DNA from: Lachnospiraceae bacterium
GTDB taxonomy: Bacteria; Bacillota; Clostridia; Lachnospirales; Lachnospiraceae
Length of the DNA stretch: 62,111 bases
Direction of reading: 5' to 3'
NCBI GenBank assembly: GCA_016290905.1
Contig: JAEEVO010000007.1
Span: 1-62,111 of the forward strand
Below the pieces are notes generated by a model that did not search any database, had not been told where the DNA came from, and was given only the letters and a program-made list of their open reading frames with translations. Shown in pieces: positions 52,735 through 61,774 of this stretch; position 1 is the first letter of the stretch, and each line of letters starts with the position of its first letter. Both the position numbers and the translations under genes were made by a program.

Positions 52735-53913
52735 ATGCAAAACGATACAGAAATCAAAGAACTGCTCGTCCGTAAGTTCAAAGAGCTTTACGGAAGTGGC
52801 GATTGCCGGATCTTCTTTGCTCCCGGCAGAGTAAATCTCATAGGTGAACACACCGACTATAACGGAGGGCATGTTTTTCCCTGTGCTCTTACAATCGGTA
52901 CTTATGCAGCGGTCATCAAAAGACAGGATCGCAAGCTCCGTTTCTTTTCTGTAAACTTTGAGGGAAAAGGAGTTATCGAATCTTCGATTGACGATCTCGT
53001 ATATAGTGAAGCTGCCGGATGGACAAATTATCCCAAGGGCGTCATGTGGGCGTTTAAGGAAAAAGGCATGGAGCTTCCTTCCGGCCTCGATATCGTCTAC
53101 TACGGCAATATCCCCAACGGCTCCGGGCTTTCCTCTTCCGCTTCGATAGAGGTGCTTACGGGCTTCCTCCTTAAGGAATTGTACGGATTTGATGTTTCAA
53201 ACATTGACCTTGCGCTTATCGGTCAGTTCTCGGAGAATAAGTTCAACGGCATGAACTGCGGCATTATGGATCAGTTCGCATCGGCCATGGGAAAAAGAGA
53301 CCACGCGATCTTTCTCGACACGGCAACCCTTGAATTTACGTATGTTCCCATCCGCCTTGAGGGCATAAAGATCGTCATTGCAAATACCAACGTAAAGCAT
53401 ACGCTTACGTCTTCAAAATACAACGACCGCCGCCGCGAAAGCGAGGCCGGGCTTGCTGAATTAAAGAAGGTATGCGGCATTTCATCCTACGGAGATATGG
53501 ATAATGCCATGTTTAGTAAATACGGCAGTGCCATAAAGGATGAAATCTGCTACAGAAGGGCAAGGCATGCGGTAAGTGAAAACATCAGGACCATAGACGC
53601 CGTTAAGGCTCTAAACGCAAATGACCTTGCCACCTTCGGAAAGCTCATGAACGAATCCCATGTTTCTCTTGACCGGGATTATGAGGTTACCTGTGATGAG
53701 CTTAATGCCATGGCCGAAGCCGAATGGCAGCAGGAGGGCGTGATCGGCGCTCGAATGACCGGCGGAGGTTTCGGCGGATGTACGGTTGCACTGGTCAAAG
53801 AAGATAAAGTGGATGACCTTATATCTGCTGTCGGCAGAAAGTATTTCGAAAAAACAGGCATCAAAGCTGACTTCTATGTTGTAAGTATAGGAGATGGTCC
53901 TTATGAATTATGA
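52735..53913 (+). CDS. galK: galactokinase
   Basis: The 392-residue GHMP kinase has the galactokinase signature GRVNLIGEHTDYNGG (about residues 30-44), the ATP loop GNIPNGSGLSSSASIEV (about 122-138) and the C-terminal GGGFGGCTVALV (about 342-353). It phosphorylates galactose to galactose-1-phosphate in the cytoplasm. AAAGG lies before the ATG, 16 bases after the GH5 gene. Galactose made available here could enter the UDP-Gal pool used by Glf. Length is normal. Confidence 0.95.
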   Translation: MQNDTEIKELLVRKFKELYGSGDCRIFFAPGRVNLIGEHTDYNGGHVFPCALTIGTYAAVIKRQDRKLRFFSVNFEGKGVIESSIDDLVYSEAAGWTNYPKGVMWAFKEKGMELPSGLDIVYYGNIPNGSGLSSSASIEVLTGFLLKELYGFDVSNIDLALIGQFSENKFNGMNCGIMDQFASAMGKRDHAIFLDTATLEFTYVPIRLEGIKIVIANTNVKHTLTSSKYNDRRRESEAGLAELKKVCGISSYGDMDNAMFSKYGSAIKDEICYRRARHAVSENIRTIDAVKALNANDLATFGKLMNESHVSLDRDYEVTCDELNAMAEAEWQQEGVIGARMTGGGFGGCTVALVKEDKVDDLISAVGRKYFEKTGIKADFYVVSIGDGPYEL

Positions 53914-53939
53914 TATGATACCGGTTAGCGGAGGTTTTT

Positions 53940-56036
53940 ATGAGCGGCAAAGTCAGAAATAAAGTAAATAGTAAAAATCAGGCTAAGCCGGACAACATAA
54001 AGGAAGCCATAGTATACAAGAACAAATTCGGGCTTAATCCCTATCTGCTGCCGCTGATGTTTGTCCTATGCATTCTTCCCCTGATAATCCACGTAAAGGT
54101 ATACCGCGATTATCTTGAGGATTGCCCGTTCTTTTACAGCAATGAATACGGAGAATCATCCGATGTCTTCCTGTATTACAAGATGGTCTTCTTTATCACG
54201 TCAGGCTGTATAATGCTTGCCTTGCTGGTTGTAAGGACCTTCTTCAGCAATCTGAAATTAAGCTTCGTAAAACTGTTCGTTCCGCTCGGCGGCTATGCTC
54301 TGCTTGCATTTTTATCGGCAGTGTTTTCAAAGAACAGCAGCTTCAGCTTTTCCGGGATTTATGAGCACTTTGAGTCGGTATGGGTTCTGCTCGGATATGC
54401 ACTTACCGCCTACTATGCATTCCTTATCGTTTCAACCACAAAAGATCTCGAATGGCTGATGTGTGCACTTACGGTAGGAACGATAATCATGTTCCTGCTC
54501 GGACTGTCACAGGCGTTTTCTCATGACTTCATCCGTTCGGACTTTGCGGCCGACATGCTTATCCCGTCCGAAATACGCGAGTTTAATCCGGATGCAAAGC
54601 TGGAATTCATGTTCCCGCTGGATCGTGTATATCTGACATTATACAATCCGAACTATGTAGGCTCATATGCAGCGCTTCTTTCTCCGGTATTCCTGATGTA
54701 CGGTTTTGCAAAGAAGAACCTGAAGATGCTGATAATAAACATCATCATATATCTGGGTCTGCTCATGTGTCTGCTCGGTTCAGGTTCAAGGGCAGGTTTC
54801 ATAGGTATCTTCTTCTCACTTCTACTGCTCGGTATAATATATAATAAGAAGCTGATCAAGTTCATTCCCGAGCTTATCATCGGTATCGTACTTGTCGTAG
54901 GAACCGTTTATACCTACAACAATTATACCAACGGCCAGCTGACAAACCGTTTAAAGTCCGCACTTGAGATTGAACCGTACGAGCCGGCGCTTAAAGGCAT
55001 AGATACCAACAAGGACAACCTGACCATACACTACAAGGATAACGATCTGATCCTAGCCATACCGTCAGACCGCAGTAATCCTACCTACGATCTTTATGCA
55101 TTTGACGGTACAGGCGCCGAAGTTGCTTATACCGGTTCCTTTAACAAGACCGACATCTGCTTTGATTACGTAACGGAGGATCCCCGTTATAAGAGTATTT
55201 CCATCAAATATATTTATACCAGCCTTAACATCTGGAACAGCGAGGTTAATGATGTTCCGGCCTTTATCATAAACATTGACGGTAAGAAATGGAAATTCAT
55301 CTACCTTAATACAAAATCCGAGGACAAAACCGGTTTCTATTACTACACAAAACAGAACAAGCCCTCAAAGATGAACAATGCGGATCATCTTGAGTCCATG
55401 GCAAAATACGGAAGAGCTTTTTCGGGCCGATTCTTCATCTGGTCATACACTCTGCCTCTGTTAAAGAACAATATCATCTTAGGTACAGGTCCCGATACCT
55501 TTATCCTGAACTTCCCGAACGACGATTATGTCGCCATGGAAAATTACGGCTACGGCGATGAGGTCATGACCAAGCCTCACAACATGTATCTGCAGATAGC
55601 CGTTCAGACCGGAGTACTTTCGCTCATATGCTTCCTTGCCTTCTATTTCTGGTATTTCGTATCAAGCATACGTCTTTTCAGGAGGGCGGACAGGTCTCAA
55701 TACACTGTTATGCTGGGTATCGGTATACTCTGCGGTACTTTCGGCTATATGATAGTCGGACTGATCAACGACTCCATGATAGTGGTCGCTCCCCTCTTCT
55801 GGTGTCTTACCGGAATAGGCATAGCCATCAACTTTATGATAAAAAGAGATGAGCTGTTTGCGGTTATAAGCGAGGTTAAGCCCGAAACTAAGACCGGGGA
55901 TGCAGACAAAGATAAAGAAAACGTGCCGGAAGAAAATACCGTGCCGGAAGACGCAACACTTCCGGAATCAAATGTCAAAGAGCAGAATCCAAAAAATAAA
56001 GCTCCAAAAAAGAACACGAAGTCAAAGCACAAATAA
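53940..56036 (+). CDS. O-antigen ligase/polymerase-like membrane protein
   Basis: The 698-residue protein has about 12 membrane helices, with a Wzy_C/O-antigen ligase-like region (about 230-310 and 490-610) and a large extracellular loop of about 150 residues between them (about 335-480). The end is charged and repetitive (EENVPEENTVPEDATLPE, then KKNTKSK). Such proteins link or polymerise glycans at the outer face of the membrane. It is 26 bases after galK and 18 before the transglutaminase gene. The substrate is not known. Confidence 0.75.
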   Translation: MSGKVRNKVNSKNQAKPDNIKEAIVYKNKFGLNPYLLPLMFVLCILPLIIHVKVYRDYLEDCPFFYSNEYGESSDVFLYYKMVFFITSGCIMLALLVVRTFFSNLKLSFVKLFVPLGGYALLAFLSAVFSKNSSFSFSGIYEHFESVWVLLGYALTAYYAFLIVSTTKDLEWLMCALTVGTIIMFLLGLSQAFSHDFIRSDFAADMLIPSEIREFNPDAKLEFMFPLDRVYLTLYNPNYVGSYAALLSPVFLMYGFAKKNLKMLIINIIIYLGLLMCLLGSGSRAGFIGIFFSLLLLGIIYNKKLIKFIPELIIGIVLVVGTVYTYNNYTNGQLTNRLKSALEIEPYEPALKGIDTNKDNLTIHYKDNDLILAIPSDRSNPTYDLYAFDGTGAEVAYTGSFNKTDICFDYVTEDPRYKSISIKYIYTSLNIWNSEVNDVPAFIINIDGKKWKFIYLNTKSEDKTGFYYYTKQNKPSKMNNADHLESMAKYGRAFSGRFFIWSYTLPLLKNNIILGTGPDTFILNFPNDDYVAMENYGYGDEVMTKPHNMYLQIAVQTGVLSLICFLAFYFWYFVSSIRLFRRADRSQYTVMLGIGILCGTFGYMIVGLINDSMIVVAPLFWCLTGIGIAINFMIKRDELFAVISEVKPETKTGDADKDKENVPEENTVPEDATLPESNVKEQNPKNKAPKKNTKSKHK

Positions 56037-56054
56037 TATACAGGGGGGAACAAC

Positions 56055-57527
56055 ATGAAGCTGAAGAGACTGACTTTCCTATTGCTCACATTTTTATTCA
56101 TTTTCGTTCTGAGCGAGCCTTTTCTTACTCTGACAACAGCCGCAACGGCTCCTTCGGTAAAAGAAAAGGAAGTAACGCTTTATACCGATTCCGATACATA
56201 TAAGATAAAGTATAATAACGTTGCGGACGACGCCACCCTGAAGTTTAAATCTTCCAAAAGATCCGTTGTTACGATAAAGAAATCAAAAGTAACTCCCAAG
56301 GGCCCCGGAAAAGCTACAGTAACCATAAAGGTTAAGCAGAACGGAAAAAGCTATACCCTTAAGGTTAAGTTCACGGTACTTGATGCCTCACAAAAACAGT
56401 CTTCAAAAACCGACTATGACGCACTTGCTATAGAGAGGGTTGCAGAGCTCAAAAAAAGCGCAGTTGACAAGGGCAATACAATCTTCAGATTTGAGGGTGA
56501 TGTTCTTCAAACATCCGATGATGTTACAAACAAGATTTTTTCACAGGCAAGCAAGTATTATTCCTCATATTTTTCGCTCTGTGTCAACAGCCTTGACATC
56601 CTAAGATCCGAACAGGAATATCTTGACATGTTCCCGGGGATTTCCACCATTGTATTCGACGATGTAAGGATTTATAAAAATACCATTGCCGTAAAGGTCA
56701 CTGTGGAACGTAAAGGGAGCAGTTTTAACTCGGATGAATTTGTCATCGACTGTGTCCTGTCAAACGGAAACACTTCCTATCTGACTTCTTCGCAGAAAGC
56801 ACTGTATGACAAAGTATTATCCCTTGCCAAAAGCTTAAAGGGCAAGGATGAATATACAACCGTAAAGAACATACATGACTATCTTGTGCTGAACATTGCA
56901 TATCCTTCCAGCTATTCCGGTGATGGCTACCATACACTTGACTATGCGTTAAACAGAGGAAAATGTGTATGTGACGGTTATTCCAAGGCTTTCTATTTCC
57001 TTTGCAAGGCATCGGGAATTGATGTGATCCTGCTATCAGGTGATGCGGTCAATTCTTCCGGTAACTCCGAATCCCATGCATGGAACAAGGTTAAGATCAA
57101 TGATAAATGGTACAGCATCGATGTCACATGGGACGATCCCTTCCCCGACGTTCCCGGTCAGGTAAAGACCAATTATTTCCTTATAACAGACAAGGATATA
57201 AGCATCAACCACTTCTGGGACAATACCGGACTCCCTGTTGCGGATAGTACCGATCTCGGTATAATATATTCCACCTACGGCAGTCTACCTTCCGTATCGG
57301 GTTCATCCGAAACTATTGACTATATCTCTTCCAAAGTTTCCGGAAAGCTCGGCGACAGCTTCGATGTTACATTTGAATTCGTCGAGAAGACCGGCAGTAA
57401 GGCAATCACCACAAAAGTACAGGATCTCCTTAAAGGTTACCACAACAGTTACGGATGCGGATACAGTTACAGCACCGAAAGCGCAGGCTTCTACGGAACA
57501 TATTACAAAGTACGTATTTACAGATAA
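56055..57527 (+). CDS. secreted transglutaminase-like protein with Ig-like domain
   Basis: The 490-residue protein has a signal peptide (about 1-30), a Big_2-like domain (about 34-110; KVTPKGPGKATVTIKVK) and a transglutaminase-like domain (about 260-390) with the catalytic Cys in NRGKCVCDGYSK, His in ESHAWNKV and Asp in IDVTWDDP. The C-terminal 95 residues are unfamiliar. Such proteins act as peptidases or cross-linkers at the wall. GGGGGG-AA lies before the ATG. A terminator follows at 57532, so this is the end of the surface-glycan group. Confidence 0.88.
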   Translation: MKLKRLTFLLLTFLFIFVLSEPFLTLTTAATAPSVKEKEVTLYTDSDTYKIKYNNVADDATLKFKSSKRSVVTIKKSKVTPKGPGKATVTIKVKQNGKSYTLKVKFTVLDASQKQSSKTDYDALAIERVAELKKSAVDKGNTIFRFEGDVLQTSDDVTNKIFSQASKYYSSYFSLCVNSLDILRSEQEYLDMFPGISTIVFDDVRIYKNTIAVKVTVERKGSSFNSDEFVIDCVLSNGNTSYLTSSQKALYDKVLSLAKSLKGKDEYTTVKNIHDYLVLNIAYPSSYSGDGYHTLDYALNRGKCVCDGYSKAFYFLCKASGIDVILLSGDAVNSSGNSESHAWNKVKINDKWYSIDVTWDDPFPDVPGQVKTNYFLITDKDISINHFWDNTGLPVADSTDLGIIYSTYGSLPSVSGSSETIDYISSKVSGKLGDSFDVTFEFVEKTGSKAITTKVQDLLKGYHNSYGCGYSYSTESAGFYGTYYKVRIYR

Positions 57528-57531
57528 AATG

Positions 57532-57565
57532 AAAAGGATATACCGGCTTAACGGTATATCCTTTT
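57532..57565. terminator. bidirectional terminator between convergent genes
   Basis: A 14-bp perfect stem (57532-57545 with 57552-57565) with a 6-base loop, rich in T at the plus-strand end. It separates the transglutaminase gene from the DUF4317 gene. Confidence 0.9.
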
Positions 57566-57569
57566 TGTT

Positions 57570-58781
57570 TTAAACTTCCTTTATAAACGGTTCCTCTCCG
57601 TCTGCTACGGGGATCATGACGAATCTTTCTCCCTCCATCGTCTCAATCTTTATCGTCTCCGCGCGTCCTGTGGGTATTATTATCTTTATCGCCTTATTCT
57701 CCGGCATATCCGCGGTATCGGGACTTTCAAGCTTCTGCTTAAGCTCCGTGATCTCTTTTACGAGAGCCTTTTCCCTTCTCTCCCCTTCGCTTGCTTTTAA
57801 AGCTTTTTTATCGACAAAGCTTTGTAATACAGGAGGCTCCTTCTCAAACGCCTCCTCACAGGTATCAACTATCTTGTTGACATAAGCTTCTTCCTTTACC
57901 GCATCCTTTACCGCAGCTGTAAGCACCTCCCGGTCAAGTGTCATGCCGCTTACATCCTCGCCCTCGGCAGAGCTTTCTTCGAGTTTGGTGTTTATGCTGT
58001 CGTGTATCTTTAAAAGCATATCCTTTGCTTTTTCCTTATCCTCGGTGCCGAATGACTCATCCACAACATCCTTCAAAACAGTTCTGCACTGTGTGGCCGT
58101 CTTTTTAGTGCTGCATCCAATTACGGAATCTATTATCTCATCATGTATATCGGCCGTATCCTTGGTATAATAGCATACATGATGAATATCTGCGGAACGG
58201 TCCGAAAAGCAGGGGAACATGAATGCCACATCGGGAGCTCCCGCAACCCAGTCCTTCTCTCTCGCTCCCATCCTGTTCTCATTCGGAAGGTACCCGAGTC
58301 CGGCCTTGGTCTGGTTTACCGGACATATGCTCACTATAATATAGGAAAATACTTCCTCCGATTCATCTAAGGCCAGCTTGTCCTTTGTCTTTGTCATCAC
58401 GTCATAATCGTCATAGAGAACCGTTATAAGGAAATTCCCGTCATAAACATAGCTGTCTATTATCCTGTCAAAAAGCAGGTCAACAAGCTCAGCATTCTTT
58501 AATCCGCTTTCCTTCAGAGCGGTAAGGAATCTGTAGTTTTCTCCCTCCTCCTGTGAGGAAGTAAAGGCGAATTCCATCAGATTGTCACCGATATTACCGG
58601 ATAGCGATTTCTTTGCAATATCAAGGTATTTAAAGGCTTCCTCTTCCGGAAGGTTCTGGAAGCTCTCATTCTGGACAACTACCTTTTCCCTTGAGCTGTT
58701 TACATAGCAGAGGCTCATCCTGCTTATCGAATTATCCTTAACAAAACGTCTTCTTAGTTCGTTTCTGTCTGAATTAGTCAT
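57570..58781 (-). CDS. DUF4317 family protein
   Basis: The 403-residue protein has the family features as I remember them: RNELRRRFVKDNSISRMSLCYV at the start, a stretch DGNFLITVLYDDYDV near 120 and a charged helical C-terminus. It has no signal peptide or membrane helix. The family is common in Lachnospiraceae and of unknown function. It begins five bases after the stop of the GH10-like gene, with AAAGGA nine bases before the ATG. Some inward signalling role is a guess. Confidence 0.85.
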   Translation of the reverse strand: MTNSDRNELRRRFVKDNSISRMSLCYVNSSREKVVVQNESFQNLPEEEAFKYLDIAKKSLSGNIGDNLMEFAFTSSQEEGENYRFLTALKESGLKNAELVDLLFDRIIDSYVYDGNFLITVLYDDYDVMTKTKDKLALDESEEVFSYIIVSICPVNQTKAGLGYLPNENRMGAREKDWVAGAPDVAFMFPCFSDRSADIHHVCYYTKDTADIHDEIIDSVIGCSTKKTATQCRTVLKDVVDESFGTEDKEKAKDMLLKIHDSINTKLEESSAEGEDVSGMTLDREVLTAAVKDAVKEEAYVNKIVDTCEEAFEKEPPVLQSFVDKKALKASEGERREKALVKEITELKQKLESPDTADMPENKAIKIIIPTGRAETIKIETMEGERFVMIPVADGEEPFIKEV

Positions 58782-58785
58782 TATC

Positions 58786-60108
58786 TCATCCTTTCGGGCT
58801 GTCCTCTTCCGTTTTTGTCTCAGCCGTATCCAGTATCTCCTCGCGAAGGCTTTCGACCATGTCCGCGTTCTTTGCCTTTACGAGCGCATCATAATCAAAA
58901 ACAATGAATCCCGTAGCTTTTCCCGATTTTCTCATATATCTTACCATATCGGCTATCAGGTACTGATTGTACCATTCGGTATCTAAAATATTCCCTTTTA
59001 CCGTATTGTCCGAGTTCATCTTATATGCGGGAAGTCCGGTATATATCCTTACATTTTCATTCGTACATGCATCGATCCACTTCCGGAGCGTTTCGTTATA
59101 CGGGAAAATGTTTTTGCTGTTAAAGCTCCAGTAAAGCTGCGGACAGATATAATCTATATACCCGTCCTCAGACATCCATGTCCTGTAATCCACATAATAG
59201 CTGTTCTTATCGTCGAAATAATCTATGAAACCTCCGGGACTTATACCGAAGACCACGTTCTTATCGATTGATTTTACAGCTTTGTAAACCGACTTTACAA
59301 GGGTATTGACATTATCCATCCTCCACTCGTAGATGGGCATAACCCGGTCTCCCGCTTTCTGAGCCTTCTTTTTATATGTCTCATACTCCCGGGCATCAAA
59401 ATTCGTCTCGTAGTCCGTCCCAAGGTCAGGATAGAAATAATCGTCAAAATGTATGCCGTCAACATCATAATTCTTTACTATTTCCTTTACGCCGTTTACG
59501 ATAAGCTTTCTTACCGCAGGAACCGAAGGATTGTAATAAAGCTCTCCGTTATATGTAAGGACATAGCGGTCGTCACTTTTCTTGGAATTGGTAAGCCATT
59601 TACGTGCCTGGTTTTTCTTTGAAAGTTTCTCTACACTCGTCCCGTAATTCCAGGTACTGGTTACCCTGTAAGGGTTTATCCATGCATGAATTTCAAGTCC
59701 TCTTGAGTGCGCCTCTTCTACCATGATCTTTAAGGGATCATAGCCGGGATTCACTCCCTGCTGCCCCGAAGCAAAAGATGACCACGGAAAATAGGAGGAT
59801 TTATACATCGCATCCCCGTAAGGACGTACATGCACCATTACCGCATTCAGCTCACAGCTGACAGCTGTATCGAACATTTCCCCTACATACGCCGTAAAGT
59901 CCTCTGCAGACATATGGCTTGAGTCCTCAAAATCATAGTATGGGATCCATACTCCCCTGAATTCCTTAACATTCCCCGTCAGCCGGTCTTCATAATAGTC
60001 ATTGTAAAAAGCCTCTGCTCCCGCTCTTCCCGAAGGAAAAAGAGAGATGAGCAAAACGGAGATCAAACCTAAAACAACGTTTGTCCTTATCTTCTTTCCG
60101 ATATTCAT
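58786..60108 (-). CDS. family 10-like glycosyl hydrolase (GHL10/DUF187)
   Basis: I start at ATG 60108 (MNIGKKIRTNVVLGL), which has GAGGA five bases upstream; the upstream frame runs into a dispersed repeat. The 440-residue protein has a signal peptide (about 5-30) and a GHL10 barrel with FRGVWIPYYDF, AVMVHVRPYGDAMY, GLEIHAWINPYRV and VDGIHFDDYFYP, and a PQLYWSF stretch. GHL10 proteins are thought to act on peptidoglycan or glycan strands outside the cell. The acidic C-terminus (ETKTEEDSPKG) is short. Confidence 0.88.
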   Translation of the reverse strand: MNIGKKIRTNVVLGLISVLLISLFPSGRAGAEAFYNDYYEDRLTGNVKEFRGVWIPYYDFEDSSHMSAEDFTAYVGEMFDTAVSCELNAVMVHVRPYGDAMYKSSYFPWSSFASGQQGVNPGYDPLKIMVEEAHSRGLEIHAWINPYRVTSTWNYGTSVEKLSKKNQARKWLTNSKKSDDRYVLTYNGELYYNPSVPAVRKLIVNGVKEIVKNYDVDGIHFDDYFYPDLGTDYETNFDAREYETYKKKAQKAGDRVMPIYEWRMDNVNTLVKSVYKAVKSIDKNVVFGISPGGFIDYFDDKNSYYVDYRTWMSEDGYIDYICPQLYWSFNSKNIFPYNETLRKWIDACTNENVRIYTGLPAYKMNSDNTVKGNILDTEWYNQYLIADMVRYMRKSGKATGFIVFDYDALVKAKNADMVESLREEILDTAETKTEEDSPKG

Positions 60109-60139
60109 TCTGTCCTCGTATTTCTTTTTGAAAACCTGT

Positions 60140-60211
60140 GTCATTCTGAGCAAAGCGAAGAATCCTTTAGTCTTACGGCTATAAGATTCTTCGCTAACCG
60201 CTCAGGATGAC
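60140..60211. repeat. dispersed palindromic repeat, copy 5 (complete)
   Basis: Two arms, 60140-60165 (GTCATTCTGAGC...) and 60183-60211 (...CTCAGGATGAC), lie between the amidohydrolase and GH10-like genes. It ends 10 bases before the amidohydrolase stop codon. Confidence 0.75.
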
Positions 60212-60220
60212 GATCAGAGC

Positions 60221-61609
60221 TTAAATATGTCTTTTAATGTATTTACCGCGGCCGGGCTGTGCAGTAATTACGCCGTCCTTCTGGAGTATCTCACCGCGTC
60301 CGATTGTATATCTGGGCCATCCTTTGAATTTCATGCCTTCATATACCGAGAAATCACTGTCTCCGAAAAGTTCGGGAGTTATCTCCCTCTCCCAGCCAAG
60401 GTCCACTATAGCAAGGTCGGCGTCATATCCGGGTGCGATCACGCCCTTATCCCTTAAAAGGAATACCTTTGCGGCATTTGTACTGTTCACCTTTGAGAGC
60501 GTGGTCAGCGGGATGCCCCTCTTATGATAACCTTCGCTGATAAGAGTCGGAAGTATCATTCCGGGACCTCCGAAACCAACAAAAACATCCCAGATATCAT
60601 TTCCTCTCTCGAATCTCTTTTCCTTCCTTACCGGTACATTATCGGTTCCCATGGTCTGTACGCTTCCGTTACGGATACCTTCCCAGAGTGCCTCATTATC
60701 ATCCTTTGTACGAAGAGGAGGATTAACCTTTCCCAAAAGCCCACAGGGTGAATCCTTTGTAAGCGCAAGGTAATGAGGGCAGGTTTCGATCGTTACCTTA
60801 CCCCTTAAGACCTTCCTCAGTGTCTCGTACATTTCAACGGACGATTTTGCGGAAGTATGCACAACATACATGTTTCCGTCCACGATATGGTTAAGCCACA
60901 TGGTATCGGCCACGGTTATGGTCTCTACCCAGCCGGGACGGGTCTTTTCAAAGCCGGTAAGTGAGAATCTGTCCTCTTCAAGATTCTGTTCCTTTACATC
61001 CTTCTGGAGAGCCCTGAAGATATCCGCATCTTCGCAGTGTATGCACATTACAAGCTCGGGAGATATTTCACGCAGCCTCTTCATTATAAAGTAAAAATCA
61101 GCCTTGTCAAGAGTAAGTGCAGCTTCCTTCGGCAGATCGTAGAAGGTATGCGCTATATCCTGCTTGTCAAAGAAAAACTTGAATGAAGTAATGCCCAGCT
61201 TCTCCACATAACCCTCAAGCTCACCGATATGCTCTTTTGCACAAAGTCCCAGTGAAAAAGCAAAGTCAACAAGACTGTTCTTCTCGCCTTCCTCTATTGC
61301 CTCCTGTACGGTCTCATAGTAATTTCCTTTTCCCCTGTGGTAATTTAACAGAGTGGTAAGTCCGCCTATTACCTGTCTGGGAGTATCTGCCCTGAAGGCG
61401 TCTCCCAAGGGCTTATAAAGTCCCAGATGCTGATGGGGATCGATGGTACCCGGCATAATGTACATGCCGCCGGCGTCGATCACCTCGGCATCCCCTGCAT
61501 ATTCTCCCGGTTGAAAAACTGCTGCGATCTTTTCTCCCCTTATAAGAAGATCGGCTTTTCTAACCTCTGTTTCAAATACGACGTTTCCGTTAATGATGAT
61601 CTTATCCAT
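60221..61609 (-). CDS. dihydropyrimidinase/dihydroorotase-type amidohydrolase
   Basis: The 462-residue enzyme has the metal ligands HQH in DPHQHLG, a Lys in TSFKFFFD for the bridging carbamate, His in CIHCEDAD and VVHTSAKSS, and Asp in TMGTDNVPV. This fits the hydantoinase, allantoinase and dihydropyrimidinase group. The substrate is not clear. AAGGAGG precedes the ATG. The adjacent livF gene (branched-chain-type ABC transporter) suggests import of an amide or hydantoin-like nutrient, such as a purine or pyrimidine breakdown product. Confidence 0.85.
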   Translation of the reverse strand: MDKIIINGNVVFETEVRKADLLIRGEKIAAVFQPGEYAGDAEVIDAGGMYIMPGTIDPHQHLGLYKPLGDAFRADTPRQVIGGLTTLLNYHRGKGNYYETVQEAIEEGEKNSLVDFAFSLGLCAKEHIGELEGYVEKLGITSFKFFFDKQDIAHTFYDLPKEAALTLDKADFYFIMKRLREISPELVMCIHCEDADIFRALQKDVKEQNLEEDRFSLTGFEKTRPGWVETITVADTMWLNHIVDGNMYVVHTSAKSSVEMYETLRKVLRGKVTIETCPHYLALTKDSPCGLLGKVNPPLRTKDDNEALWEGIRNGSVQTMGTDNVPVRKEKRFERGNDIWDVFVGFGGPGMILPTLISEGYHKRGIPLTTLSKVNSTNAAKVFLLRDKGVIAPGYDADLAIVDLGWEREITPELFGDSDFSVYEGMKFKGWPRYTIGRGEILQKDGVITAQPGRGKYIKRHI

Positions 61610-61680
61610 GTTAAACCCTCCTTCTGGATTTTGTATTTTTTCTTTTTGATACAGGTTCGTAATATATCCGCCGCCAAAAG

Positions 61681-61755
61681 TTTACCGGTAAATGTCACCT
61701 GGCAAATGCCAGCCGGCAAATACTTTTTATGGTCCCCGGACAATAAAATGTCCGG
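61681..61755. repeat. cluster of three short palindromes
   Basis: TTTACCGGTAAA (61681-61692), CTGGCAAATGCCAG (61699-61712) and CCGGACA/TGTCCGG (61736-61742 with 61749-61755) follow one another between livF and the amidohydrolase gene. They share GGCAA and CCGG elements. On the minus strand the last can act as a livF terminator; the others may be regulator sites. Confidence 0.55.
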
Positions 61756-61774
61756 CAATACCCCTCGTGACACA

